In this document: piece after piece, positions 23,801 to 34,906 of the stretch
Position numbering within the stretch: position 1 is the first letter of the stretch
Layout: each line of letters begins with the position of its first letter
Assembly (NCBI GenBank): GCA_033964015.1
Contig: CM066922.1
Coordinates: forward strand, 25,724,961-25,788,960
Origin: Scolanthus callimorphus
Lineage: Eukaryota > Cnidaria > Anthozoa > Actiniaria > Edwardsiidae
Reading direction: 5' to 3'
DNA: 64,000 bases
Notes under the pieces: model-generated
The model's input: the letters and a program-made list of their open reading frames with translations, nothing else
Databases searched by the model: none
What the model was told of the DNA's origin: nothing
Made by a program: the position numbers and the translations under genes

Positions 23801-26800
23801 GACAGGCTCCATTCTCGTACCCAGAGCTCCCCGGCTCGTCTCCTCGCGGGGAGGCACTGGTGACAGCCACTGACGCATGCGCGAGATTTAATACAGAGCC
23901 GCTGAGAGAAAGACCTTTCAGCGCATGTTAAAAACGCTCAAAATCAACCAATCAGCGAAGGCACTCAAATGGATGTCCCCAGAGCCTCCCCTGCGAGCAG
24001 ACGAGCTGGGGAGCTCTGGGTACGAGAATGAAAAGGCTCATATAGTACAAATCCACTCAAATCTCTTGCAAGTCTGGTTGCAGATATTAGGGAAAAGGCA
24101 GTGCCTTCTCCTCAACTATTTAGAAAATACCCTGAGTGTTGGTCCGGCCGGGGGGTTTGAACTCCCAACCTCCCGCACATAAGCCCGGCGTTCTACCACT
24201 GCGCTAACCGGTCGGTGGGTTTTTCAAAAAGCTCAAATTAGTGCAATTTTGATACTTTTCGAAAAACCCACTCATGCAAATAAATTCCAAACTGAACTCG
24301 AAGTCGTATAATTTCCGATAATAATTGCACGGCGTTTATATGTGATTATAAGAGGCTTTTAAAATGGCACTTAACCGTGAAAGATCTAGGTCAGGTCGAA
24401 GTAACCATAAAGCTGCTGTCTGTTTTACGATGTGTCATGTTTTTAAAATCGAGCATTGATATGCTTTATCTACCGCCCACATATATACTATAACCCTTTC
24501 ATAGCTTAACTTATACTGCTAGAGTTTTCTTTAGGTGTCAGTCTTTTATTAAAGCTAGCAAAATTGTCTGCGTGTCTGGTATTTCGCGTGGTTGTTTTGA
24601 TTTGCGCCCGAGATATAACCACGCGAAATACCAGATACGCAAACACCTTTGCTAGCTAATAAGACTGACAGAAAGAAACCTCTGCTAGCAGGGAAGCTCA
24701 ATTTTGATTTGCCCCATAGTGTTCAAACCGCTTCCTTGCGGCTCTCCCACGTCTGGAGAGAAATATAATATTAGAACTTGTTTTCTTTTCTTTTCATTAC
24801 TTATTGGACTTCCCACTTGTTTTAGTTGTAGCAACTAAAAAAACCCGTAGCGTGGGTTATCAATATATACAGGGGCGTACAGGGTATTTTCGTGAACCGT
24901 GATCGAACCTTTTTCGTTTTCGTGATCCGTGAAAATGGCGAATCGTAATTCGTGATTCGTGCTCAAGAATCGTAGCGTGACCCGTGAAAGTCGTTTTGAA
25001 ATGCTCGAGATTCGTGATTTTGAGCTGATAAAATCGTGATTTGTGATTTTGTTTTGTCCCGGCTGAGATTACACACACAGCGAACTGTGCATGGTATTCA
25101 AGTTAGAGTTACACCACCCCTCGTCACACAGTGTGTCGAGCGATAGCGCCTGGCCAATATCAACATGTCAAAAATATCAATGGTCACACATTGTTTGTCA
25201 AAGTGACGCACATTTTGATCTTGAGGTTACCTCGTACAGTCGCAATTTGTAATAAGGTGTCGCAATTTGCAGACCTGTCGCAATTTGTAATAAAGTTGTC
25301 GCAGTTTGTAATACCTATCGCAATTTGTAATAAAGACGTCGCAAATAAAAAGGCTGTCGCAAATTGCAATACACCTCCGTCCCAATTTGTAATAGACATA
25401 GCTGTCGCAATTTGTAATATTCGTCATTGTCATTACGATTTGTAATAATTAACTATCAATCGCCTAGGTTTGAGGTACAAATGAAATAGCAAAGTAATTA
25501 AACTGAGTATGGCTTCTGCCATTTAACTAAAATGATTTTGATATTTCTGCAAGGTTTCATTCATGGGAAAATTTTGTAGACAATTCCGTGTAAACAGGTA
25601 AAGCCATGCTGGGATGGCAACTTACTTCTCTGAGTCTCCATTTTATTTCTCCATACTCTTTCCTCGAAGCTTTTAACTGCACAACATCTGTGAGAGATTG
25701 CACGAGAACCACTGAGATTTGACTTATGTAAGTCTTTTTTGGCGAGTTTTCGACATGTTCAAAAAGGCAACCAAAAATTACACACACACGGCACACCAGT
25801 TCTGAGTGTGCGCACACTCAAATGTGACACGTAATTAGAAGTCAAATTGAATTTCATTTTGATCTTCCTTTTCAGGAAACTGGAGTAGTAAACAAATCAC
25901 AAAGCGAATGTACACGCTACGATCAATTGATAGATAAAATAAAAAGATAAAAGTGATAATTCGTGAATATGAGTACGCATGCGTAGAGATCCAGATATCG
26001 AATTTGAACGCCTTATTTAGATTGTTTCGAAAGGCATCTTCGAATGACCCACAAAGATTGGAGAATGAAAAAAGTCAACAGCTGATGAAGTTTTGAACGC
26101 AACCATGAACTCACTAAAAAATAAATGTCCCACATGGAACACGCGATCTTCAATTAGACCTATAAATACCTAGACGGATGTATAGAGACCGTTAGTTGTT
26201 CACTACTCATTACAAGTTCATTTAATGGTCTGGTGGCCGGGCGCTCCCTCACCTAGGTCCCTGGACCGAGTCCCTGAGTCGCTACTGAACAATTAACACC
26301 GAGGATAGCGACTGTCAGAGCCGAAATCTCTGGCGTGGGCGTAAGAACCGTACGGTCGCCATACGACGCTTCAGCTCCGTCTGGAAGTATGGTCCTCGTA
26401 TTTTTGGTTACCCAAACGAAATTTCGTTAATAAGCTTCAAACAACGATTTTAGCTAATTACGAATGCATGATTTCGAGTGGTTAATTTTAGTCGTTTTTT
26501 GCAACAAAAAGGTAAAAAAAGATCTGCGCATGCCTGAACGTTAAACATCAGCTAATCAGCAAAAGCCCTCGAATTGATGTTACCGGAGCCTTCCCCACGG
26601 GGTGATGGTGGGGAGCTCTGTGTACGAGTATGTTCTTTCATCGAAAGTTGACTTACATGATCCTTTGGCACCAATAAGAACTCTTTTCCACATTTTATTC
26701 ATTTGCCCTGTTTTTATTGATCCACATACAACCGTTAACATGCAACATCGAGTGGCACGGCTTTTCCGAACGTGACTCCGAGTGAAAGTGATAAGTTATC

Positions 26801-28067
26801 ACTTTCACTCGGAGTCACGTTCGGAAAAGCCGCGCTACTCGAAGTTGTGGTTTGGGCGATATTAGCGCTGAACTGTTTTGTGGAGAAACCGACATATTGA
26901 TGCGCACTTGTGCCATCGAAAGTAATTTATAACTCTGCGGCGTCTTCTTGATTTGCGGGTGAGCGTACCTACAACGTTGGCTATAGAGACACTTGCAAAT
27001 CTAAATGCATGGTGCATATGGCTAGTTGCATTCACTGTGGGATCCAGTATGTTTCTATAATAGATTATTTGGAATACAAGTTCAATTATAGAACGAAGCA
27101 ATGTGTATAAATGCAAATGAAGCTCGTATTTGTACATGAGAGCCTCCTATGTGGACATGAGAGGTATTTGGACATCATTATATGGCAAAGTCGTACGATA
27201 GCCCCTACTCACCCAGCATGACCGTTCGAATACGAATGTTAAGCAATTATTGGATGAGGTCAAGCATGACATCGTGTGTTAGCAAAACTGAGGCCCGTGT
27301 TGGCTGAGGCACATAACACAGGCACGAGGTTTTGAAAACTCGCGATGTCATGCGAAAACCGAATTCAATAATTGTTTTAGTATACATTTCAAAGAAGACA
27401 TTGATACGATGCCAAATGACTTTATTCAAAATGGCTTTGTTCAAATTCAAAATGCAAACACGGACGAGGGGCTTGGAAACGACCTACTTTAAAATTGACA
27501 TGCTAAATGAAAAATATCTGCTGCAGATATTGCATTTAGCATGTCAAGTTCACGCGACAATGAGAATTTATTGTTTGCCTATTGATAAAGGTTTGCTTTG
27601 ATATTTTTCAGGTCATCAAAATGCTCATCGTCATTGTGGTAGTCAACTTCACCTTCACCCTCCCTTACCATGTCACGTGGCTTCTAAGCCTATTTGGTCA
27701 CCCTGACTCGGTTGCTAAGAAGTTCTGTGTGCTTCTCGTCATAGCAACAAGCGCCGCCCACCCAATCATCCTTGGCACATTAAGTAAGGACTTTGCGCGT
27801 GGTTTCCGTAGTTACGGGCTTGTGTTGAGCTGCATTAAGCGCGAAATGCTGAGCACTGGTAATGGTACTTCTAGGCGGGGAACGTCCGACCCCATCAAGA
27901 GGTCCGAGTTCAGGACAATAACGAATATTTCGAAACGAAGCTTGGAGTATCAGAGTATGAAAATACAATGCATAAAAAGCGATGCGCTAATAAATGGGAG
28001 CGCAAATAAAGGCAGTAAGCCTTTATTAGAGCCGCAGGTCGTGGTAGAGTATGAAACAGTGTTATAG
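20834..28067 (+). CDS. class A (rhodopsin-like) GPCR, two coding exons, 401 aa
   Basis: Coding exons are 20834-21583 and 27612-28067, joined in phase 0 at AAG|GTGAGC ... TTTTTCAG|GTC. I start at the ATG at 20834; the open frame extends upstream without a better ATG. Seven hydrophobic segments are present. TM1 has GN (N56), TM2 LAAAD (D84), C112 and C187 can form the ECL2 disulfide, TM5 has P212 and Y220, and TM6 has P268. The N-terminus has several NxS/T sites. Exon 1 carries TM1-TM5 and exon 2 TM6-TM7 and the tail. Departures from the family are D136-Q137-R138 in place of DRY, no CW in TM6 (TLPYH), and H300-P-I-I-L304 in place of NPxxY. The last residues ETVL fit a class I PDZ ligand. The ligand is unknown; the general look is peptide-receptor-like. 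It signals at the plasma membrane if functional. Confidence 0.85.
22706..22843. repeat. terminal-inverted-repeat element in GPCR intron
   Basis: The ends TTTATACCACGCCACAGAAA and the inverse (TTTTCTGTAGCGTGGTATAA) bound 138 bp. A related end (gtggtataaaaagg) is seen near 37889. Confidence 0.65.
23810..24030. repeat. MITE family C (long TIR, 9-bp target duplication), copy 1
   Basis: The 221-bp element starts CATTCTCGTACCCAGAGCTC and ends with the inverse GAGCTCTGGGTACGAGAATG. The flanking 9-mers GACAGGCTC and AAAAGGCTC agree at 7 of 9 positions. The copy at 46267-46487 has the same length and a perfect 9-bp duplication. Long TIRs with 9-bp duplications are typical of Mutator-like elements. 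Confidence 0.75.
24140..24217 (-). repeat. tRNA-like segment (SINE head or tRNA pseudogene)
   Basis: On the minus strand, an A-box TTAGCGCAGTGGTAGAACG and a B-box-like GAGTTCAAACCCC are spaced as in a tRNA. The acceptor stem (CGACCGG/CCGGCCG) pairs at 6 of 7 positions. The anticodon stem pairs poorly, so a functional tRNA is doubtful. Confidence 0.45.
24551..24656. repeat. inverted repeat, arms about 40 bp
   Basis: GCTAGCAAAATTGTCTGCGT, continuing to GGTATTTCGCGTGGTT, is repeated inverted (AACCACGCGAAATACCAGAT to CTTTGCTAGC) across a loop of about 23 bases with several arm mismatches. Confidence 0.6.
24880..25045. repeat. degenerate 'gattcgtg' repeat tract
   Basis: Variants of CGTGATTCGTG / CGTGATCCGTG occur about ten times in 165 bases with irregular spacing. 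Confidence 0.45.
25239..25448. repeat. array of a 16-base word, GTCGCAATTTGTAATA
   Basis: Ten copies or close variants start at about 25239, 25259, 25277, 25298, 25317, 25339, 25356, 25379, 25403 and 25433, at 16-30-base intervals. Linkers of only 2-14 bases differ from one another. The array lies in the GPCR intron. It is not a CRISPR array: spacers are too short and the host is eukaryotic. Confidence 0.7.
26743..26847. repeat. near-perfect long palindrome
   Basis: The inner arms 26758-26794 and 26796-26832 are exact inverse complements (37 bp each) around a single G at 26795. The similarity continues outward for about 15 more bases per arm with a few mismatches. It lies in the GPCR intron and has no coding content. 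Confidence 0.85.
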
Positions 28068-28079
28068 CAATAGAGTCAA

Positions 28080-28245
28080 GCTCAGATACTTGCTACCCAG
28101 GGCTAAATACACTATCATGAATTATATAGAAGAGTCCAGTTCACTCGCTTAAATATCCAAGGCTAAATACAATATCATAAATTTTATAGAGTGCCCAGGG
28201 CTGTAATATCATCATAAATTACATTGCAGAGTCAGATAGTTTATT
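28080..28245. repeat. short repeats in presumed GPCR 3' UTR
   Basis: Three degenerate copies of 'gctaaatacaatatcataaatt' lie at about 28101, 28163 and 28200. No canonical AATAAA is close to the stop codon, so the 3' end is undefined. Confidence 0.4.
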
Positions 28246-28349
28246 ATTATAGCTGTCTATGGGACACGGAGTGTAGCATGTTCACACATATTTTCTGCTG
28301 CACTAGCTTCCTCGCTAAGCAGCCTGTTCTTAACTAGTGGCTGTTTCCA

Positions 28350-28747
28350 GCTCCCCTCTCGTCACGCTGGTGACAGCCATAGACCAAATCGGCTAACGGT
28401 GTTTACATCTTTTGTCACCCAATTCAGATCATGTAATGATACATCTGGGTGGTTACAATTGTCAATTTTTTCTCACTAGATCGAGTGCACGGGTGTATGT
28501 GCAGAACTAACAAAAGTATCCACCCAAAGGAATCATCACATGATCTGAATTGACGTAAACACCGTTAGCCGATTTGGTCTCTTGACGCATGTGATTCAGA
28601 GAAATAACTTTCTGCACATTGTGAGAAATAACTTATTGCGCATGTCCCATCATCGTTCATAATCAGCCAATCAGCAAGGTTCTCATGGCTGTCACCAGAG
28701 CCTCTTCGCGAGGTGTCGAGATAGGGAGCTCTGAGTACGAGAATGGG
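28350..28747. repeat. MITE family C, copy 3, interrupted by another inverted-repeat element
   Basis: Left part (gctcccctctcgtcacgctg then gtgacagcca) and right part (ttgacgcatgtgattcagag to gagctctgagtacgagaatg) match family C. They are separated at about 28384-28578 by a 195-bp element with ends AGACCAAATCGGCTAAC and its inverse. The inner element must be the younger insertion. Confidence 0.6.
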
Positions 28748-29535
28748 CGGTTTCGCATTTCAACTGCAATATCTATGGGTCCAGAGAGAAATTGTGTTGC
28801 TGAAAAGTGGACGGGAACGGGACAAACACAAGCCCCCGCATATCCTTTGGTTTAACCACCCGGCTTAGGCCAATTGATACGTCGCCCAATGAGTGAGCCT
28901 CTCCATAAGACATTGCGCTTTACTTTGGCCTGTAGTGTAATGTCTACATAATTTATGCATTCAGTTGGGCACAACACAGAGCACTACATTTGAAACGGAG
29001 TCGAGCTTGTGTTGTGCGGCGACTGACGCTGTCAAGTAGATGGGTGCGTTATTGGCAATGGACGGTTCCGGCTATAACACACGCGCGCTGCATGTCGGTA
29101 GATGTGGTGTTTTTGTTGAACAAACTGTTAAATAAGCGTTTCATAGTCGTTTTTCAGTACTTTTGGGATCAAAGCGTCATCGGTTGTCAAAAATGCCAAA
29201 TGACAACGGGAAATGGTTATGCAAATTTACACCCAATCTGTAGACTGACTGCAAGCTCGCGTGAGTGTATTTGCAAACAACACTTAAAAGTCTCTAACCC
29301 CATAAATCCTACTTGTATATATCTAGACGGTATATAAATCGTGCAGCGCATAATTAGTGGGATACGACAAACGCGACAACTACTTCATTAAAGAGAATCA
29401 ATAAACAGAGATATAAACATTGAATGTCTGTGTGGATGGAATAGCCTCCATCTACTCCACTACGTCTATTATATGGACAGGAGTAGAGTCTTTTTTTATA
29501 TTGTGGATTTTGGATTTAAAATTTAAAACGGTCGA
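28748..29535. other. intergenic, no gene seen
   Basis: One 115-codon frame at 28990-29337 has no recognisable domain. No other feature seen. Confidence 0.4.
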
Positions 29536-31258
29536 CTATACGGGGATGCTCCGCCCGAGAGGGGTAGGATTTTGAGGCTCAAATTATAAGGGTAGCGATT
29601 TTTCAAATTTCAATAATTTCACTATAAATTATTCGCCGAAATGACGACATTATTATTATTCATTTGCGTGAAGCGCGGCCCAAATGACTACTTTTTTATG
29701 CCTGTAACGTCGAACTCACGCTTACTCTTCTTTCAAACATAGTAACTGCCCACCAGCCAAGCCTATCATTGTAGGGCATTTTTGGTAGAGTTTGTTTTTC
29801 CTCGCCAAGATACACTTGTTCTTGTGAACGGTGCGAAGGTATTGTCTTTGTTGCGCGAGTTGCGAAAGACTACATGAAATGATATTCTTTATGCGCGCGA
29901 AGCGCGCCGAAATTTTAGCGTGACTCCAAACTGTCCAGCGAATCGTACTGAACATCCGTTTAAGTGAAGTAGAAAAATACAAATGATAGAGAATTTGCTG
30001 GAATAATGACTTAGAAAATGTCTTGTGATCCCCCCTTTCAGGGCTTTCAGATTTTGAGAGATCCCCCTTTCGCTCGCCCCAAAATGAAGTGATCCCCCCA
30101 AAAATCCTCTGCCTTGTTATGAATTTCGCTGAAAATCTTATTTTTGAATTTTATTTGAAGGAGATTCGAATTTTTGCCAGTCGTGAACTGCGAGGTCATT
30201 ACGAGATTTCTGAGAGGTCATGCCTGGATTTCATGACCTCGTAGCAGCCAATCAGAGCGCGCGTACTATCGTTGTTAGTATAATAAATATATTTAGCCAC
30301 TGGCTAAAAGTGGAGCTCCCGGTTACATATTTTTCTGTGTTAATGAGACAAAAAAGTTGCCATTGTACATAGCCTGTTACCACTGTCATACCACGACATC
30401 ATCGATGATGTCATACCATGTGACTATGCCATCGCACCCCCCTTGCCACTTACACAACTTCACCAAGTTTGGTTGTCTGAGGTTCATCCCTTCCCAAGAT
30501 ATGTACTTTTTTTAAACTCTGCTATAAAACTCTTCATGGGTTGCATGTGTGAAGCCGGACGAACGAACAAACAAACCGGAAGTCCATAACGGAACAGGTC
30601 GATGCATATACACCTTTGTTTTGTTTCCTTCTTCTCCTACATGTAGCTATGGTAGCGATTTTTCAAATTTCACTATATCAAAGGGTAGCGATTTAGTGAA
30701 TTTCACTATATAAAAGGGTAGCGATTTTAGCGAATTTCACTATATAAAGGGTTGAAAATAACTAGTTCTGCTGGAAAGAACATGTTTTTTTTTTGTTCCA
30801 GTATAGGGTTTCAATATTGCGCTCCGTTTTGGGGCTTTTACTGTGCGACTACGTCAACTGGGCCATTTTGTAAGAAGTTAACCAATCAGAAAGCGAGTAC
30901 AGAACAAAGGATCTTGACTTTCTTGAGATCTCAGACATCGATATATTCGCTTTTCTCTAAAAATTGTGAAAAATATGAGGAGAAATAACTTCGAAGCACT
31001 TAACCGTTACTCATCGTCAGACGTATTGCAGGTATTAAACTTCCTTAAAATCGTTTGAATCTCTAAATGACAAACTTTTTACGGGATGGCCCGGTTAAAG
31101 TAGTCGCACAGCTTAACGCGTATTTAACACATGCAATTTTTAAAGAATTATAAGAAAGGGGTGCCTTTTTCTCAAGTCAGTATATTAAAGGGGTACCTTT
31201 TTCCTAATTTTACTATATAAAAGGGTAAGGGGTCCAGAGTCTGGGCAGAGCATCCCCG
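29536..31258. repeat. composite repeat bounded by inverted GGGGATGCTC ends
   Basis: ACGGGGATGCTCCGCCC at the left and GGGCAGAGCATCCCCGG at the right are inverse. Inside, 'gggtagcgattttt(c)aaatttcactatat' recurs at 29589, 30652, 30685 and 30716, and 'ggggtaccttttt' units occur near 31190-31230. The 30293-30652 element is inserted inside. Confidence 0.5.
30293..30652. repeat. shortened copy of the CRE-satellite element
   Basis: Starts with the same TTAGCCACTGGCTAAAAG(T)G as the element at 15101 and ends at ACATGTAGCTATGG. It contains one satellite unit instead of several and lacks the GC-rich 3' hairpin, so it is truncated. Confidence 0.7.
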
Positions 31259-31264
31259 GGGGGT

Positions 31265-31297
<33 letters not shown>

Positions 31298-31496
31298 TGC
31301 TCGTCGTACCTTTCAGGGTTTTAAAATAAGGCCAGATACCTGTTAGTCCTGGTAGCCTGAATGTCGGACGTAAAAACGAGGAAAATTACGAGGGAAAATC
31401 GTCTTGGTAGTACCTTTTTAGGGGTAAAAATCAACTACGCGACGCCAGAAATTCCCGACGATGCACCCCCGCCCCCAAAATAGGGGAGTCCCCCCC
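31256..31496. repeat. G/C-capped inverted-repeat element, copy 2
   Basis: Begins with a G tract (uninterrupted 31 G at 31265-31295), then 'gctcgtcgtacctttcaggg'. It ends 'cgatgcacccccgcccccaa' then AATAGGGGAGTCCCCCC. It abuts copy 3. Confidence 0.7.
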
Positions 31497-31866
31497 GGGG
31501 GACTCCCCTATTTTTGGGGCGGGGGTGCTCGTCGTACCTTTTAGGGTTCAAAATTAGGCCTCTGGTACCTTTTAGGGATAAAATTTTAAAACTTGCACTT
31601 TTTTCCAGATAGGTACCAGTTAGGGGTCCGTTCTAGCAAATGAAGCAAATCACGCTTGTTTGAAGCCTGAATTTGAGACATATTTCCCCTCGGAAAAAAA
31701 TTCAAGAGAAAATTACGAGGGAAAATGCGTCTTGTTGGTACCTTTTAGGGGTCAAAATCAACTAAGCGACGCCATTTTAGGTACCTTTTAGGGGTAAAAT
31801 CGAAAGTTCCCGACGAGCACCCCCGCCCCAAAAATAGGGGAGTCCCCCCCCCCCCCCCCCCCCCCC
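31497..31866. repeat. G/C-capped inverted-repeat element, copy 3
   Basis: Starts GGGGGACTCCCCTATTTTTG and ends with the inverse followed by a C tract of about 24. Internal 'taccttttaggggt' units match copies 1 and 2. Head-to-tail with copy 2, sharing the CCCCCC/GGGG junction. Confidence 0.75.
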
Positions 31867-32277
31867 GGGCTCCATCGTACCCAGGCACGTTCTAGCGATT
31901 TTCGAGGCGAGAGCGACTGGGAGCGAGCTAGTGCGAAAGGCATGATGGAAGGGCTAGCGGAAGGCCAGAAACGTTGGATCATGTAAAGCTGGTCTAGATC
32001 CCTTTGCCGGCTCATTCGGTTAAGGTAATTTCCATATTTCAACAGTTTCAGCCCAACAGATCCCTATAACAGTATTTCTTTGACTAATGTCGACCTGAAA
32101 CATCTGAAAAAAGTGACCTGGAGGGCGATGTGTTAGGGAGCACCAAGGGACATGAGAACAACAAAACAAAAGCCAAGAACAGAGACCTGAGATCTAAGCT
32201 TATAAAGAGAAGATGGAATAAGTACAAAGACCTCGAGGCCTACTCAGGGACCTTATCTCGCCTTATCTCGCAGTTCC

Positions 32278-32572
32278 TAATTGGCACAATTTGTCCTTAT
32301 CTCACCTTATCTCACCTTTCAATTGAACCATTTTCCCTTATCTCACCTTTCAATTGGACCATTTTCCCCTTATCTCACCTTTCAATTGAACCATTTTCCC
32401 TTATCTTACCTTTCAATTGGACCATTTTCCCTGATCTCGCCTTTCAATTGGACCATTTTCCCCTTATCTCGCCTTTCAATTGGACCATTTCCCCCTTATC
32501 TCGCCTTTCAATTGGACCATTTTCCCCTTATCTCGCCTTTCAATTGGACCATTTCCCCCTTATCTCGCCTTA
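32278..32572. repeat. minisatellite, unit about 31-32 bp
   Basis: About nine copies of 'cttatctc(a/g)cctttcaatt' followed by 'g(g/a)accattttccc'. Unit length not divisible by three lets all frames stay open, so the apparent 120-148-codon frames here are artefacts. Confidence 0.8.
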
Positions 32573-32639
32573 TTAGTGAAAACGTCTTTGCCATTTTCGT
32601 GTCCCAAAAATTTGATAATTTTAGCGTATTTGAGGTTTT

Positions 32640-33292
32640 TTAGATTTATTGTCAAAATAAGCAACGCTCCAATGAAACAAACTGAGCCAACTGTGGTCTA
32701 TAGATTTTTATGACGAAATGTGGCATTCTGACTGAGATCGGAAATAAGTTCTTGGAAATATATCGAAGAAGATGCATATATTGAAGAAAATACCATATAA
32801 TTTATTGCATTTAGGATTGGAACTTCGATTTATTGCAAATTTTGCGTTGTATGTTTTATCCATGAAGAAATAAGTAAAAATATTTTTACACCAGGCGCTG
32901 AACGTGTGACGCTGGGACATGCAAATTTGCATAAAAACAGAGATATTTATAATCATTTTTCGATCCTAAAAAACTCTTTTTCACAAAAACTATTTTTCCA
33001 GGGAAAGATGAGTATTAGGTGCATAGACTTGTGCTTAGAGAATGAGCTTACTGCAAACCGATGCTTTAAAAATTGATTTTAACGGCAAAAATTGGCGAGT
33101 GAGTACCACCTCGCTGCTTCCAGTCTAGCTTCTAGTAGGTCTTAACTGAGACAAATCTGGCTCTTCAAGCCAGAAAGGCAACCCCCTTTCCAAAACCTGG
33201 ATCTTCCCGTGCTCTGCCGTACGTCCATGTCCGGGATGAGCACGAGGACAGCAGATGACGCAATAGCGCATATGACGTCACTGAGAGTCACA
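32640..33292. other. intergenic, no gene seen
   Basis: AT-rich sequence without a recognisable exon or repeat. Confidence 0.4.
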
Positions 33293-33455
33293 TGGAATTT
33301 CTGCAGAAACCCATCCATGGGAAAAGCTGAATTTCTCCCATGGTAGAAGAATGGAAAGTGTTTCCAATGGCAATCCATGTGAATTCCGAACGCTTCCTTT
33401 GCGTGTGCCTTGGGTAATTCAGCTTTTCCCATGGATGAGTTTCTGCAGAAATTCC
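33293..33455. repeat. terminal-inverted-repeat element
   Basis: GGAATTTCTGCAGAAACCCA to AAAAGCTGAATT is repeated inverted at the right end (AATTCAGCTTTTCCCATGGA to TTCTGCAGAAATTCC). It is followed within 20 bases by a purine tract of 26 G plus GAGGGGGGGGAGGGGG (33476-33516). Confidence 0.7.
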
Positions 33456-33519
33456 CTTGAGTGACAACCGTTATTGGGGGGGGGGGGGGGGGGGGGGGGG
33501 GAGGGGGGGGAGGGGGATT

Positions 33520-34906
33520 GCTATTTTGCGAGCCACCGAGCCCCGAGCCTTTCGGGGCGAGTCTTTTGATGTATTTCTTGTTATTTTTTATTAAATTAAA
33601 TAATGCTGACCAAGTAAGGCATGTTCAGGCAAAAAGGTTGACCATACTCCCTACTCGACATACTATTTTTTCGAATTTTATTTCGTTCTTTAAGGGCTCG
33701 CCAAAAATAGCCTCGAGGCAACCGTGAAATGAGCTTTGATTACGGCGTTATATGTAAGATTTCTGTTAGGTAGCAACTCTGTGAAATTTTACTGCATCAG
33801 AGAAAAGATAATTTTTTATATACTTTCATAACAATATTAGCAAATTTGCCTTTGAAAACGTGCGCCTGTAATTGCATAGTTAATTTAAAAATTCATCTTT
33901 TGAAAGACGGATTGAAGCTAAATCGCTATTTGTCGGTTGGATGGGACTTGCGAATGCAAATGGGAGGGGAGTGAGGATCGTGGGAAAATCGGTCAAACTC
34001 TATGACTGTACAATGCTAGATAAGCCGAGTATTAAGAGAAGTTGCAGGCTAGCTACGACATAACCAATATATATGCTATGGTATTGATAATTATGAAGGA
34101 ACTGATATGAATTTGCTTTTTTGCATTTCTTGGTTAGACTAATATTGTCGAATAGAGTGGAATACTTATCTTTGGTGTCTTGAAAATGAACACCGTGTTA
34201 CATGTTTTCTTGTCTTATTCTAGTTTTCATGTGTTTTTCAAAGGCTCGCCAAAAAAGGCTCGCGGCTCGCTAAGAGGCTCGCGGCTCGATCGCAGGCTCG
34301 CATGCCATGCCATAAATGATTATTTATATTTTACTTTTCCATCCAAACGTTTCAGTGAATTCTACTACTCCTACTAGGAAAAGTTTGAAAAAGTTTTACA
34401 AGCTGGAATAACTAACGCCGTCAATATACACTGTTTATGTACCAGTAAATAAGACAATAGAGATAATCCATTTATACTCAAAACTAATGTTTTGTGAAAA
34501 CAAGATGCTTACGCACGACACCAAAATTAATCCGATCTCCCCAGGCACGGCAGCTTTTTCCGGGTGTAGCAATGCTCATCATAATGGTGTATGCAATTCT
34601 ATAACTATAAAATTGAAAACCGTGCTTATTAGAAGCATTAGAAGTCTATAAGTATCCTTCTCTAACTCTTTTACCAGTTTACACCTTAAGGGTTGTAAAA
34701 CCAGGTTCATTTCACAATTGTATTGTCTTTAAGCACCGCTTTGTTCACCTCATCCCAAGAGGATTCAACTAAAACGTAATTAATAAGAATGCTTCTTTGT
34801 TGTTGTACACAAACGTTTAAGTTTAATTTCACTCGAGAGGTATGAATCACGTATCATCCGCTAGAACTCGGCATTCCACTTCAACATCGCAGAGGACATC
34901 TTCGAC
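33520..34906. other. intergenic / 5' flank, no gene seen
   Basis: Short 'ggctcgcca'/'gaggctcgcggctcg' repeats occur near 33690 and 34240-34300. No recognisable exon upstream of the ATG at 34907. Confidence 0.4.

Noticed and set aside
25239..25448. CRISPR-like array
   Set aside because: Linkers are only about 2-14 bases, there are no Cas genes, and the surroundings are eukaryotic.
32130..32643. Overlapping 120-148-codon frames reading PFNWTI/FQLDHF
   Set aside because: All come from the 31-32-bp minisatellite, which is open in every frame.
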